Part shown: piece by piece, positions 25,498-33,655 of the stretch
How positions within the stretch are numbered: the stretch's first letter is position 1
Layout of the letters: each line of letters opens with the position of its first letter
Assembly (NCBI RefSeq): GCF_020884795.1
Contig: NZ_BBZF01000024.1
Coordinates: 63,160 to 127,159, forward strand
Length of the DNA stretch: 64,000 nucleotides
Reading direction: 5' to 3'
DNA from: Micromonospora okii
Lineage (GTDB): Bacteria > Actinomycetota > Actinomycetes > Mycobacteriales > Micromonosporaceae
Notes under the pieces: model-generated
Seen by the model: the letters and a program-made list of their open reading frames with translations, nothing else
Database searches by the model: none
What the model was told of the DNA's origin: nothing
Translations under genes and position numbers: made by a program

Positions 25498-26977
25498 GGG
25501 GACTCCTTCCTTCTCTGCCGACGGCGACGGGGCCGGGTGCGCCGGGCACGGTCCGGGGGCCGGTGACCGCCGCCGCCGGCCCGTCCGGCGCGGGTACGGT
25601 CGCCGACCGGCCGTCGCTGATCTCCTCCAGCGCCCGCCCCCTCGTGGACACCCCGAAGACCAGGACCACCACCACACCGACGGCGAGCGCTCCCGTGGTG
25701 ATCAGGAAGACACCGTCGAAGCCGATGACCGGGTAGGTCACCCCGATCAGGATCGGCGCGGAGATCCCGCCGATGCGACCGACCGCCGACGCGGTGCCCA
25801 TGCCCCGCGCCCGGACCGCGGTCGGGTACAGCTCGGGGGTGTACGCGTAGATCGCGGCGTAGACCCCGTTCATGAAGAAGGAGAGCAGTCCGCCGAAGAT
25901 CATCACCTGCGCGGAGATGTCCGACCCGGAGAGCAGGTACGCGGCCACCGAGCCACCACCGAGGTAGAGCGCGATCGTCCACTTGCGGTCCAACAGGTCG
26001 TTGAGCGCGGCGGCGGAGTAGTAACCGGGGATCTGGGCCAGGTAGATCACGATCGAGTAGGTGAAGCTCTTCGCGATGGTGAGCCCGTCCGCGTACAGCA
26101 GGGTCGGCATGAAGGTGAAGAAGCCGTAGAACGAGAACGTGATCACCAACCAGAGGACCCACAGGACGGCGGTGCGGCCGGCCAGGTCCCGCCGCCACAG
26201 CCCGCCGACGCCGGCCCGCCGGGGCGGCGCGGTGCCCGGCGGGGGGTCGGCCGGGGCGACGGTGGGTGCCGGGACGGCCGGGGAGGTCGGTTGGATGCCG
26301 GCCGACCGTGCTGCCTGCCGTTCGATCGCCTCGACCACGGCGCGGGCCTCGTCGGTCCGCCCCTGCAGGAGCAGGAAACGGGGTGACTCCGGCACGGACC
26401 GACGCCACCACAGCAACAGGACGATGGGCACGGCCGCGACCACGTGGAGCACCCGCCATCCCTCCGGCCCCATCGGGACGATCCACCGGGCCAGCAGCGC
26501 GGCACCGACGTACCCGAAGGAGAAGAAGCCGGCGAGCGCGCCGATGAACCGGCCACGGAGTCGTCCGGGGACGAACTCGGAGAGGAACGCCGGGATGATC
26601 GCCGACTCGGCCCCGGTGCCGACACCGGCGACCAGCCGGGCCAGGAAGAAGAACTCCCAGTTGGGCGAGACCGCCGCGACCAGGGTGGCCAGGCAGAACA
26701 CGGCCAGCGCCCACATCATCACCCGACGCCGGCCGATCCGGTCGGCGATGATGCCGGCGCCGAGGGCCCCGAAGAAGAAGCCGATGAGCGTGGAACTTCC
26801 CACCAGACCGGTCTGGCCGCCGCTGAGCTGCCACTCCTCGCTGATCGAGGGCAGGACGAAGGCGACGGTGGCGACGTCGAGGCCGTCGAACGTGAGCCCG
26901 AGGCCCCCCATGGCGAGCAGGGTCAGGTGTGGTCGGGAGAACGGCAGCCGTTCCAGGCGAGCCAGCAGGTCGGACAC
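25481..26977 (-). CDS. MFS transporter (sugar-porter/aromatic-acid-like)
   Basis: Twelve-helix major-facilitator permease of 498 residues. MFS signatures are clear: GIIADRIGRRRVMMW after helix 2, PESPRFLLLQGR before the central loop, and ELYPTAVRARGMG after helix 10, which place it near the sugar-porter/AAHS-like families. The central loop is long and Pro/Ala-rich (about 215-255), and the C-terminal tail is hydrophilic. The start is GTG 26977, 11 bp after the mtnP stop codon, and the 3' end overlaps the amidohydrolase start. Position in the salvage operon suggests import of a substrate for the operon (MTA or methylthioribose-like) or export of its product; direction and substrate are unknown. 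Confidence 0.85.
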   Translation of the reverse strand: MSDLLARLERLPFSRPHLTLLAMGGLGLTFDGLDVATVAFVLPSISEEWQLSGGQTGLVGSSTLIGFFFGALGAGIIADRIGRRRVMMWALAVFCLATLVAAVSPNWEFFFLARLVAGVGTGAESAIIPAFLSEFVPGRLRGRFIGALAGFFSFGYVGAALLARWIVPMGPEGWRVLHVVAAVPIVLLLWWRRSVPESPRFLLLQGRTDEARAVVEAIERQAARSAGIQPTSPAVPAPTVAPADPPPGTAPPRRAGVGGLWRRDLAGRTAVLWVLWLVITFSFYGFFTFMPTLLYADGLTIAKSFTYSIVIYLAQIPGYYSAAALNDLLDRKWTIALYLGGGSVAAYLLSGSDISAQVMIFGGLLSFFMNGVYAAIYAYTPELYPTAVRARGMGTASAVGRIGGISAPILIGVTYPVIGFDGVFLITTGALAVGVVVVLVFGVSTRGRALEEISDGRSATVPAPDGPAAAVTGPRTVPGAPGPVAVGREGRSPRVGPR

Positions 26978-26988
26978 CGGGCCCCCGT

Positions 26989-27798
26989 TCAGGCCGGCTC
27001 GGACGGGAGATCGATGCCCTCCAGCGTCGCACCGCACCGGCAGGCGGGCGTCCGGGGCAGCGCGTCGACGACCCGGAGCAGGAGGGCCCGCAACCGTTCG
27101 ACGTTCTCGGCGAAGACCTGGAAGACGTCCTGCTGTTGGACCTCGTCGCCGGGGGCGAGACCGGCGTCCAGGTCGGTCACCAGGGCGATGGAGGTGTAGC
27201 ACAGGGCGAGTTCCCGGGCCAGGGTCGCCTCGGGCTGGCCGGTCATGTTGACCAGCGACCACCCCTGCCGGGCGTACCACCGCGATTCGGCCCGGCTGGA
27301 GAAGCGCGGCCCGTCGATCACCACGGTGGTCCCTCCGTCGGTCACCGCGCTGCCGTGCTCGCGGGCGGTCTTCAGCACGGTCTCCCGACCGACGGGGCAG
27401 TACGGGTCGGCGAACGAGACGTGTACCGCGCCCGAGTCGTAGTAGGTCCCGTGCCGCCCGGAGGTGCGGTCCACGATCTGGTCCGGCACCACCAGGCTGC
27501 CCGGCCCCAGTTCGGGCAGGAGCGAGCCGACGGCACAGGGCGCGAGGACCTGACGTACCCCGGCGGCGCGCAGCGCCCAGAGGTTGGCACGATAGTTGAT
27601 CCTGTGTGGGGGAAATCGGTGGTCGGCGCCGTGCCGGGCGAGGAAGGCGACCGTCCTGCCGCCCACCTCGCCCACCGTCAGCGGACCGCTCGGCGGGCCG
27701 AACGGGGTGTCGACCGTGATCTGCTCGCTCTCCGCGAGCAGGGCGTAGAACCCGGTGCCGCCGATGATCCCGACGTCGGGTCGTGCCTGCGTGGTCAT
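26989..27798 (-). CDS. mtnP: 5'-methylthioadenosine phosphorylase (MtnP)
   Basis: Purine nucleoside phosphorylase/MTAP-family enzyme of 269 residues that splits methylthioadenosine and phosphate into methylthioribose-1-phosphate and adenine. Visible: GIIGGTGFY phosphate loop (about 10-18), RHGADHRFPPHRINYRANLWAL (about 55-76), APCAVGSL, DPYCP, GPRFSSRAESRWY and NMTGQPEATLARELALCYTSIALVTDLDAG with the base-recognition Asp. Methylthioinosine phosphorylases are close relatives, but the APRT domain in the same operon favours adenine as product. The start overlaps the aminotransferase stop by ATGA. It supplies both substrates of the fused MtnA-APRT protein. Confidence 0.9.
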   Translation of the reverse strand: MTTQARPDVGIIGGTGFYALLAESEQITVDTPFGPPSGPLTVGEVGGRTVAFLARHGADHRFPPHRINYRANLWALRAAGVRQVLAPCAVGSLLPELGPGSLVVPDQIVDRTSGRHGTYYDSGAVHVSFADPYCPVGRETVLKTAREHGSAVTDGGTTVVIDGPRFSSRAESRWYARQGWSLVNMTGQPEATLARELALCYTSIALVTDLDAGLAPGDEVQQQDVFQVFAENVERLRALLLRVVDALPRTPACRCGATLEGIDLPSEPA

Positions 27799-28988
27799 AC
27801 CGCCTCCTGGTGGTACGGCGTGGTGAGGCCGGCCAGTCTGCGCGCCGCCTCGTCCAACACCTCCGGCTCCTTGCAGAACACGAAGCGGACGATCGGCAGA
27901 CCGACGGCGGGGTCGTCGTAGAACACGGCGCTGGGGATCGCCGCGACCCCGGCCCGGTGCGGCAGCTCCCGGCAGAAGCGGATGCCGTCCGCCGTACCGA
28001 GGGGTCGGATGTCGGCCTGTAGGAAGTACGTTCCCTGGCATGCGTACGGGGTCAGACCGGTGGCCTCCAGACTGGCCCGCAGCCGGTCCCGGTTGGCCTG
28101 CAACCGCGCCGCCTGGGCCCGCACCCAGGGCTGCTGGGTTCCGAGTGCCTGCGCCACCGCGACCTGGAAGGCGGTGCCCGAGGCGAAGGTCAGGTACTGC
28201 TTGACCCGCCGCACCGGCTCGACCAGGTGGGCCGGCCCGCACACCCAGCCGACCTTCCAGCCGGTGGCGCTGAACGTCTTCCCCGCCGACGAGATGGACA
28301 GCGTCCGTTCCCGCATCCCCGGCAGGGTGGCGAGCGGGGTGTGCACGGCGCCGTCATAGGTCAGGTACTCGTAGACCTCGTCGGTGACGGCGATCAGGTC
28401 GTTGCGCCGGCAGCAGTCGGCGATGGCGGCCAGCTCCTCGGCGTCGAACACGGTGCCGGTGGGGTTGTGCGGGCTGTTCAGCAGCAGTACCCGGGAGCGG
28501 CGCGAGACCGCGGCCGAGAGGTCGCCGGGGTCGAACCCGAACCGGCCGGTGGCGTCGGGACGCATCGGTACGACCCGTCGCCGCCCCCGCGCCAGGGCGA
28601 TGCTGGCGGCGTACGAGTCGTAGTACGGCTCGAAGACGATGACCTCGTCGTCCGGCGCGCAGTGTGCCAGCAGGGCCGCCGCCAGGGCCTCGGTTGCCCC
28701 CGTCGTCACCAGGACCTCGGTGTCCGGGTCGTAGTGGGTGCCGTAGCGCAGCGCCCGCTGGGCGACGATCGCCTCCCGCAGTTCGGGGAGCCCGGCCAGC
28801 GGCGGGTACTGGTTCGCGCCCGCCGCGATGGCCGTCCGGGCCGCCTCCAGCATGGCCGGCGGGCCGTCGGTGTCCGGGAAGCCCTGCCCGAGGTTGACCG
28901 CCCCGGTCCGCTGCGCCAGCGCGGTCATCTCGGTGAAGATCGTCGTGCCCGAGCCGGTGCCGGTCGGGCCGGCGGGTACCCGGATCAT
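27795..28988 (-). CDS. PLP aminotransferase, likely methylthio-oxobutyrate (MtnE-role) transaminase
   Basis: Fold-type I class I/II aminotransferase of 397 residues with LGQGFPDTDGP (about 33), the NSPHNPTGTVFD loop, DEVYEYL, the PLP lysine in SISSAGKTFSATGWKVGW and the C-terminal Arg in IVRFVFCKE. It resembles methionine/kynurenine-type aminotransferases such as YbdL. In the operon it would convert 4-methylthio-2-oxobutyrate to methionine, the last salvage step. ATGA overlaps join it to mtnC upstream and mtnP downstream. ACC-synthase-like chemistry belongs to the same fold and cannot be excluded by eye, but family resemblance and neighbours favour transamination. Confidence 0.87.
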   Translation of the reverse strand: MIRVPAGPTGTGSGTTIFTEMTALAQRTGAVNLGQGFPDTDGPPAMLEAARTAIAAGANQYPPLAGLPELREAIVAQRALRYGTHYDPDTEVLVTTGATEALAAALLAHCAPDDEVIVFEPYYDSYAASIALARGRRRVVPMRPDATGRFGFDPGDLSAAVSRRSRVLLLNSPHNPTGTVFDAEELAAIADCCRRNDLIAVTDEVYEYLTYDGAVHTPLATLPGMRERTLSISSAGKTFSATGWKVGWVCGPAHLVEPVRRVKQYLTFASGTAFQVAVAQALGTQQPWVRAQAARLQANRDRLRASLEATGLTPYACQGTYFLQADIRPLGTADGIRFCRELPHRAGVAAIPSAVFYDDPAVGLPIVRFVFCKEPEVLDEAARRLAGLTTPYHQEAV

Positions 28989-29743
28989 CGCGACCCCCCG
29001 GCACCGGACCGCGCGGCCGGCAGGCCGTGGCCCACCGGCAGGGGCCCGCCGGTCAGGTCGTCCCGCAGGTCGAGCTGGTCGAAGGCGGTGACGACCGGAT
29101 GGTCGCCGCCCACCGGCGGCGTGTCGTCCCGCTGGACCGCGACGGTGTGCCAGCCCGCCGCCCGGGCCGCGTCCAGCTCGGCGGCCACGTCGGACAGGAA
29201 CACGATCGAGGCCGGGTCGGTGCCGATCGCCCGGGCGATCGAACGGTACGAGTCCGGCTCCCGCTTGGCGCCGCCGTTCTCCAGGTCGAAGAACCCGGTG
29301 AGGTACGGCAGCAGGTCGCCGTGCGGGCTGTGCCGGAACCACGCCCGCTGCGCCGTCACCGACCCGGACGAGAAGATGTGCACGGTCCACCCCCGCGCCG
29401 TCCACGCCCGCAGGGCCGGTGGCACGTCGTCGTAGACGTGCGACACGAGCGCGCCGCTGGCGAGGGCGTCCTGCCAGATCAGCCCCTGGATGGTCTTGAG
29501 GGGCGCGACCTTGACGTCCCGCCGGATCCAGTCCCGCAGGATGTCGACGATCTCGTCCCGGTCGGCGTCCGGCCGGTCGGCGGTCCTGGCGGCGGAGCGC
29601 AGCGCTTCGGCGACCGCCGGCTCGCCGCCGTGGGCCGCCAGCCAGGACCCCAACACGCGGGACGCGTACGGGAACAACTGGTCGTGCACGTAGCCGATCG
29701 AGCTGGTGGTGCCCTCCACGTCGAGGACAACTGTGCGGCTCAT
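28985..29743 (-). CDS. mtnC: Enolase-phosphatase (MtnC)
   Basis: HAD-superfamily bifunctional enolase-phosphatase of 252 residues. It converts diketo-methylthiopentyl phosphate to the acireductone. Motif I is VVLDVEGTTSS (about 5-15, DxEGTT as in MtnC), motif II FSSGSVTAQR (about 120), motif III Lys in GGAKREPDSY and motif IV IVFLSDVAAELDAA. The C-terminal 25 residues are an extra Pro/Gly-rich tail. ATG 29743 overlaps the mtnD stop by ATGA, and its own stop overlaps the aminotransferase start, indicating tight translational coupling. Confidence 0.92.
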   Translation of the reverse strand: MSRTVVLDVEGTTSSIGYVHDQLFPYASRVLGSWLAAHGGEPAVAEALRSAARTADRPDADRDEIVDILRDWIRRDVKVAPLKTIQGLIWQDALASGALVSHVYDDVPPALRAWTARGWTVHIFSSGSVTAQRAWFRHSPHGDLLPYLTGFFDLENGGAKREPDSYRSIARAIGTDPASIVFLSDVAAELDAARAAGWHTVAVQRDDTPPVGGDHPVVTAFDQLDLRDDLTGGPLPVGHGLPAARSGAGGSR

Positions 29744-30324
29744 GGCAGCCGGGCCGCGCGCAGCTCGTCGAGGCTGGGGAACCCGCTGGCGATGCTCTCC
29801 GGCAGGAAGCTGCCGATCCAGCCGTCCTCCTCCTGGAAGAACCGGATGGCGGTGAACTCCGGCCGCCCACCCATGTCGAACCAGTGCGACGTGCCGCGCG
29901 GCACCCAGAGCAGGTCGCCCGCCTCGCACACCACCGCGTAGACCTTCGCGCCCACGTGCAGGTAGAAGCAGCCGGACCCTTCGACGAAGAACCGCACCTC
30001 GTCCTCGTCGTGGGTGTGTTCCGAGAGGAACTTCGTCCGCGCCGCGTGGGCCTTGTCCGGCCACTGCGGGTCGGTCTCGTCGGGCTTCATCCGTACGACG
30101 TCGACGAGCCGGAACCCGCCCTGGGCGCAGATCCGGTCCACCTCTGGTCGGTAGGCGGCGAGAACGTGGTCGGGCGAGGCGTCCGAGGCCAGCTGCCGAC
30201 CGAGTTCCCACTGCTCGAACTGCACGTCGAGCGGGCTGAGGGCCTCGCGGATCTCGTCGGGCCGGTCGGTGCGCACCAGCACCGTCCGGGCGTCGTCGTC
30301 GGGCATGACCTGCAGCAGTGTCAC
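29740..30324 (-). CDS. mtnD: Acireductone dioxygenase (MtnD)
   Basis: Cupin-type ARD enzyme of 194 residues. It oxidises the acireductone to 4-methylthio-2-oxobutyrate and formate (Fe form). Metal ligands are visible in EHTHDEDEVRFF (H-x-H-x4-E pattern, about 98-109) and the later His in PRGTSHWFDMG. GTG 30324 is preceded by GAGGGAGA at good spacing; upstream in-frame sequence is not coding. It lies 43 bp after mtnB, the only real gap in the first part of the operon, and overlaps mtnC by 4 bp. Confidence 0.93.
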   Translation of the reverse strand: MTLLQVMPDDDARTVLVRTDRPDEIREALSPLDVQFEQWELGRQLASDASPDHVLAAYRPEVDRICAQGGFRLVDVVRMKPDETDPQWPDKAHAARTKFLSEHTHDEDEVRFFVEGSGCFYLHVGAKVYAVVCEAGDLLWVPRGTSHWFDMGGRPEFTAIRFFQEEDGWIGSFLPESIASGFPSLDELRAARLP

Positions 30325-30367
30325 GGTGTTCTCCCTCACTGAGTCGCTGGCGTCCGATGGGTGTCTG

Positions 30368-31036
30368 TCAGTCACCGATGAGGAGGGCGAGCTGGCAGAG
30401 CGCTTCGAGGCACTCGAGGCGGTCGCTCGCCTCGGCCAGGTCGGATCCCCAGGTGGTCGCGCCGTGATGGGCGATGAGCAGCGCGGGCGCAGGGTCGGTC
30501 GCCGGGCGGGCGAAGTGGTCACCGACCTCGGCCGCGATCCGGGGCACCTCGCGCCAGTTCGCGAAGAGGGGGACCTCGATGCTGTCCAGGTACGACCGAC
30601 CCATGCCCTTGATCAACTCCAGGTCGGTGAAGCGCACCGGCCCGCCCCCGGCCCGGAACCTGCGGCTCGCCAGCGCGGTCGCGTACGGCGGATGGGCGTG
30701 CACCACCGCCCCGACCGTCGGAAAGGCCCGGTAGACGGCCAGGTGGATGCAGGTCTCGGCGGAGGGCCGGGGCGAGCCGGGCCGCACCGGCGCACCGGTG
30801 TCGGCCCGGACGAGCACCGTGTCGGCCGGGGTGAGCCGCCCCTTGCCCAGCCCGCTGGCGGTGATCAGGACCGCGTCGGCCCCGGACCGGACCGAGACGT
30901 TGCCCGAGGTCCCCGGCATCCAGCCCTGGTCGTAGAGGGCCCGCGCCGTCGCGCTCAGCCCGGCAGCGGCGTCGTACTGCTCCACAGTGGCGTCGTACGG
31001 GGCGGTGGCGACGACGTCCACGGCGTGCGCCGTCAT
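30368..31036 (-). CDS. mtnB: Methylthioribulose-1-phosphate dehydratase (MtnB)
   Basis: Class II aldolase/adducin-fold enzyme of 222 residues. It dehydrates methylthioribulose-1-phosphate. Motifs: GNVSVR (about 46), ETCIHLAVYRAFP with the catalytic acidic residue, Zn ligands in AVVHAHPPYATAL and a third His in LIAHHGATTWG. Fuculose-aldolase relatives share the fold, but the neighbours assign MtnB. ATG 31036 overlaps the stop of the MtnA-APRT gene by ATGA. Confidence 0.91.
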   Translation of the reverse strand: MTAHAVDVVATAPYDATVEQYDAAAGLSATARALYDQGWMPGTSGNVSVRSGADAVLITASGLGKGRLTPADTVLVRADTGAPVRPGSPRPSAETCIHLAVYRAFPTVGAVVHAHPPYATALASRRFRAGGGPVRFTDLELIKGMGRSYLDSIEVPLFANWREVPRIAAEVGDHFARPATDPAPALLIAHHGATTWGSDLAEASDRLECLEALCQLALLIGD

Positions 31037-32553
31037 GACCGCTCGGTCCGGAGCGCGACCACCCGGTGGGGGTGCAGTCGACGGGCTCCGCCCAACTCGG
31101 CCAGCTCCAGCAGCACGCCGACCCCGGCCACCGTGGCCCCGCTCTCGGTGACCAGCTTCGTCACCGCGGCCAGGGTGCCGCCGGTGGCGAGCACGTCGTC
31201 CACGATCAGCGCCCGTCCGTCCGGCGGCAACGCGGACTCCTGCATCTCCAGCACGTCCTCGCCGTACTCCAGGTCGTACTTCACCGACCGCAACGGGCCG
31301 GCCAGCTTGCCGGCCTTGCGCACCAGGACCAGCGGCTTCCCCGCGGCCAGCGCGACCGCGGTGCCCACCATGAAGCCGCGTGCCTCGACGGCGACGACAT
31401 GGCTGAACGCGTCCCGGTACGCGGCGGCCAGGGCGTGGGCCGCCGCCCCGAGCGTCGCCGGCTGCGCGTAGACACCGGCCAGGTCACGGAACCGCACCCC
31501 GGGCCGGGGGAAGTCCTCGACCACCGTGGCGAGCCGGTCGATCCGGTCCGCCAGCTCACCGACGCCCGGGTCGGCGGGGTGCCAGATGCGGTCCTCGGTC
31601 ACGATCGCGGTGACCAGATCCCTCGGCGTGACGTCGAAGGCCGGGTTGAACACCTGTGTGCCGGCGCAGGTGGTAGCGACACCGGCGATGGAGGTCACCT
31701 CGTCGCCCGGCCGCTGCTCGATCGAGATCGCGGCCCCGTCGGGCGTTTCCTCGTCGATGGTCGACTCCGGGGCGACGACCACGAACGGCACGCGGTGGCG
31801 GGCCGCCGCGACGGCCAACGGGTACGTGCCGACCTTGTTGGCGACGTCGCCGTTGGCGGCGATCCGGTCGGCGCCGACCACGACGCAGTCCACCAGGCCG
31901 GCGGCCAGCGCGCTCGCCGCCGCCGAGTCCACCAGGAGCCGATGGGGTATGGCGGCGTCGCGCAGCTCCCACACGGTCAGGCGGGCCCCCTGGAGCAGCG
32001 GTCGGGTCTCGGTGGCGAAGACCATCTCGACCTGGCCGTGCCCGGCGAGGTGGTGTACGGCACCCAGCGCCGTGCCCACCCCGCCCGTGGCCAGCCGCCC
32101 GGTGTGGCAGTGGGTCAGGATCCGCAGCCGTGGCCGGGGGCAGAGTCCCCGGAGGAGATCCGCCGCCCGGGTCGACGCGGCCCGGTTGACCCGCTCGTCC
32201 TCCTCGGCGAGTGCGGTGGCTTCGGCGAGTACCGCGTCGGCGCCCTCGGCCAGCCGGCTCAGGGCACGGTCGACCCCCCAGGCCAGGTTGACCGCCGTCG
32301 GCCGGGCCGCGGCCAGGCGCGCGGCGTCCCTCCGTACCGGCTCGTCCGTCCCGTGCCGGTGGGCGGACAACGCGACGCCCAGGGCGCCCGCGATCCCCAG
32401 CGCCGGGGCTCCCCGGATCGCGAGTCGTGCGATCGCGTCGATCAGCTCGTCCACGGTGGTGATGCGTAGAACGTTCCGGCGGTGCGGCAGAGCGGTCTGG
32501 TCCACCGTGACGATGGCTCCGTCGTCCCACGCCAGGGTCGGTTCGGCGGTCAT
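31033..32553 (-). CDS. mtnA: MtnA-APRT fusion: methylthioribose-1-P isomerase + adenine phosphoribosyltransferase
   Basis: Two enzymes in one 506-residue chain. Residues about 1-335 are MtnA: GAPALGIAGALGVAL, active-site Cys in THCHTGRLATGG (usually THCNTG), GADRIAANGDVANKVGTY with the catalytic Asp, and PESTIDEE. Residues about 340-506 are adenine phosphoribosyltransferase: VVEDFPRPGVRFRDL, EARGFMVG, VRKAGKLAG, YGEDVLEMQ and the PRPP loop ALIVDDVLATGGT. The frame is continuous, with no internal stop or spacer. MtnP releases methylthioribose-1-P and adenine; this fusion takes both, isomerising one and converting the other to AMP. The start ATG 32553 overlaps the methyltransferase stop codon by ATGA. 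Confidence 0.92.
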   Translation of the reverse strand: MTAEPTLAWDDGAIVTVDQTALPHRRNVLRITTVDELIDAIARLAIRGAPALGIAGALGVALSAHRHGTDEPVRRDAARLAAARPTAVNLAWGVDRALSRLAEGADAVLAEATALAEEDERVNRAASTRAADLLRGLCPRPRLRILTHCHTGRLATGGVGTALGAVHHLAGHGQVEMVFATETRPLLQGARLTVWELRDAAIPHRLLVDSAAASALAAGLVDCVVVGADRIAANGDVANKVGTYPLAVAAARHRVPFVVVAPESTIDEETPDGAAISIEQRPGDEVTSIAGVATTCAGTQVFNPAFDVTPRDLVTAIVTEDRIWHPADPGVGELADRIDRLATVVEDFPRPGVRFRDLAGVYAQPATLGAAAHALAAAYRDAFSHVVAVEARGFMVGTAVALAAGKPLVLVRKAGKLAGPLRSVKYDLEYGEDVLEMQESALPPDGRALIVDDVLATGGTLAAVTKLVTESGATVAGVGVLLELAELGGARRLHPHRVVALRTERS

Positions 32554-33320
32554 TCCCCGGTCCCCGCGGCGTCCTTGGCCCCCACGACGAGGTGCATCTG
32601 GCCGGGGGTCGAGATGTTGTTGTTCAGCATGTATGCCTGGATACGGTCGGGCGAGTCCTCGTGCGACCCGATCCAGTGGTCGATCTGCGCGTCGGTGAAC
32701 GGGCAGAAGTGCTGCACGCCGACCGTGCCGAAACCGGCGGCGGTCAGCATCGCCGCGGTCTCCTCGGGAGCCGGCGTGGCCCGCAGCAGCCATTCGCGGT
32801 CGGCGGACCCGTAGAGCGACAGCATCCGTCCGTCCGGCCACGAGGTGTTCCAGTTCGAGACCACTACACATCCGCCGGGGGCGAGGAGGCTGTGGACGGT
32901 GGCCAGCGTGTCGATCCGGTCGGCGTCAGGGATGTGGGCGAACGTGCCCATCATGAAGGTCACGAGATCGAAGCTCCGCTCCGGAAGCGTGACGGTACGG
33001 ATGTCCCCGCAGACCAGCTCCACCCGGTCGGTGACGTCGGACCGGCGCAGTTCCTCCCGGGCCATGGCGACCGCCGCGTCCGCGACGTCCAGGCCGACGC
33101 TGCGCCACCCGGCGCGGGCGAACAGCATCGGGTACCGGCCCGTGGCGGTGCCCACGTCGAGCATCCGGCCGGCGGGCTGTCCGCGCTCGGCGAGCGCGTG
33201 GAACAGGGCGTCGCGCTCCAGACGCTTCTTGATCTCGTCGACTCCGCGAAGGTGGCGGTATTCGCGGTACCAGTCCGAGCGATATGTGATCGTGTCGGCG
33301 AACTGGTCGGTAGATGACAT
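32550..33320 (-). CDS. SAM-dependent methyltransferase-fold enzyme heading the methionine-salvage operon
   Basis: Class I SAM-binding protein of 256 residues. Motif I is MLDVGTATGRY (53-63), the ribose-binding acid is Asp78 in VGLDVADAA, motif II VCGDIRTV (103-110), followed by FDLVTFMMGTFAHIP and LLAPGG, then an unusual SNWNTSWPDG stretch (155-164). ATG 33320 is preceded by GGGGAGA. It is the first gene of the salvage operon and overlaps the MtnA-APRT gene by 4 bp. Ordinary methyltransferases release S-adenosylhomocysteine, which this operon cannot use. A SAM enzyme releasing MTA, as in azetidine-carboxylate synthases of the AzeJ/VioH type that share this fold, would fit the context. That is inference, and plain methyl transfer remains possible. 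Confidence 0.82.
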   Translation of the reverse strand: MSSTDQFADTITYRSDWYREYRHLRGVDEIKKRLERDALFHALAERGQPAGRMLDVGTATGRYPMLFARAGWRSVGLDVADAAVAMAREELRRSDVTDRVELVCGDIRTVTLPERSFDLVTFMMGTFAHIPDADRIDTLATVHSLLAPGGCVVVSNWNTSWPDGRMLSLYGSADREWLLRATPAPEETAAMLTAAGFGTVGVQHFCPFTDAQIDHWIGSHEDSPDRIQAYMLNNNISTPGQMHLVVGAKDAAGTGE

Positions 33321-33655
33321 GGATCTCCCCTAACCAATACGGATGTTCGAGCAGAACCAACCGACTGGGCAGAACCAGCAACCGGATCGCTGCGCTGCGA
33401 GGTGCCCGCTTCCTGGATTGGCGGAACGGAACTGCCGCCGCTGCCCCCCACTCCCCGTGGATCTGGGCACACTCACCGTCAGGTGACCCCAGTATTTGTA
33501 TCTGTATCGATGGCGTAAATCAATTAAGAATTTCTAAATCGAGCTTGTAGCGATTCTGCACCAAATGGCAGGTCGACCAATGGGGCGGATCCCCTACAAT
33601 TTCCGGGCAACGGATGATGGCCGCCGAATCACGCAGATATGCAGGAGGTTGGGCC
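33321..33655. promoter_or_regulatory. Divergent control region between salvage operon and NRPS module
   Basis: 335-bp AT-richer region. On the minus strand TTGATT (33523-33518), a 17-bp spacer and TACAAA (33500-33495) form a plausible promoter, giving a leader of about 168 nt before the operon; the leader can form several hairpins. GCAGAACCA occurs twice with an 18-bp period (33351 and 33369). On the plus strand TCGACC (33573-33578), a 16-bp spacer and TACAAT (33595-33600) form a plausible promoter for the NRPS gene, whose GTG 33656 has an AGGAGG site at 33643. I found no SAM-riboswitch core by eye. Confidence 0.45.

Noticed and set aside
33321..33488. SAM riboswitch upstream of the salvage operon
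   Set aside because: Searched by eye for the conserved SAM-I/SAM-IV core (for example the GGCAACC segment) in the leader and did not find it.
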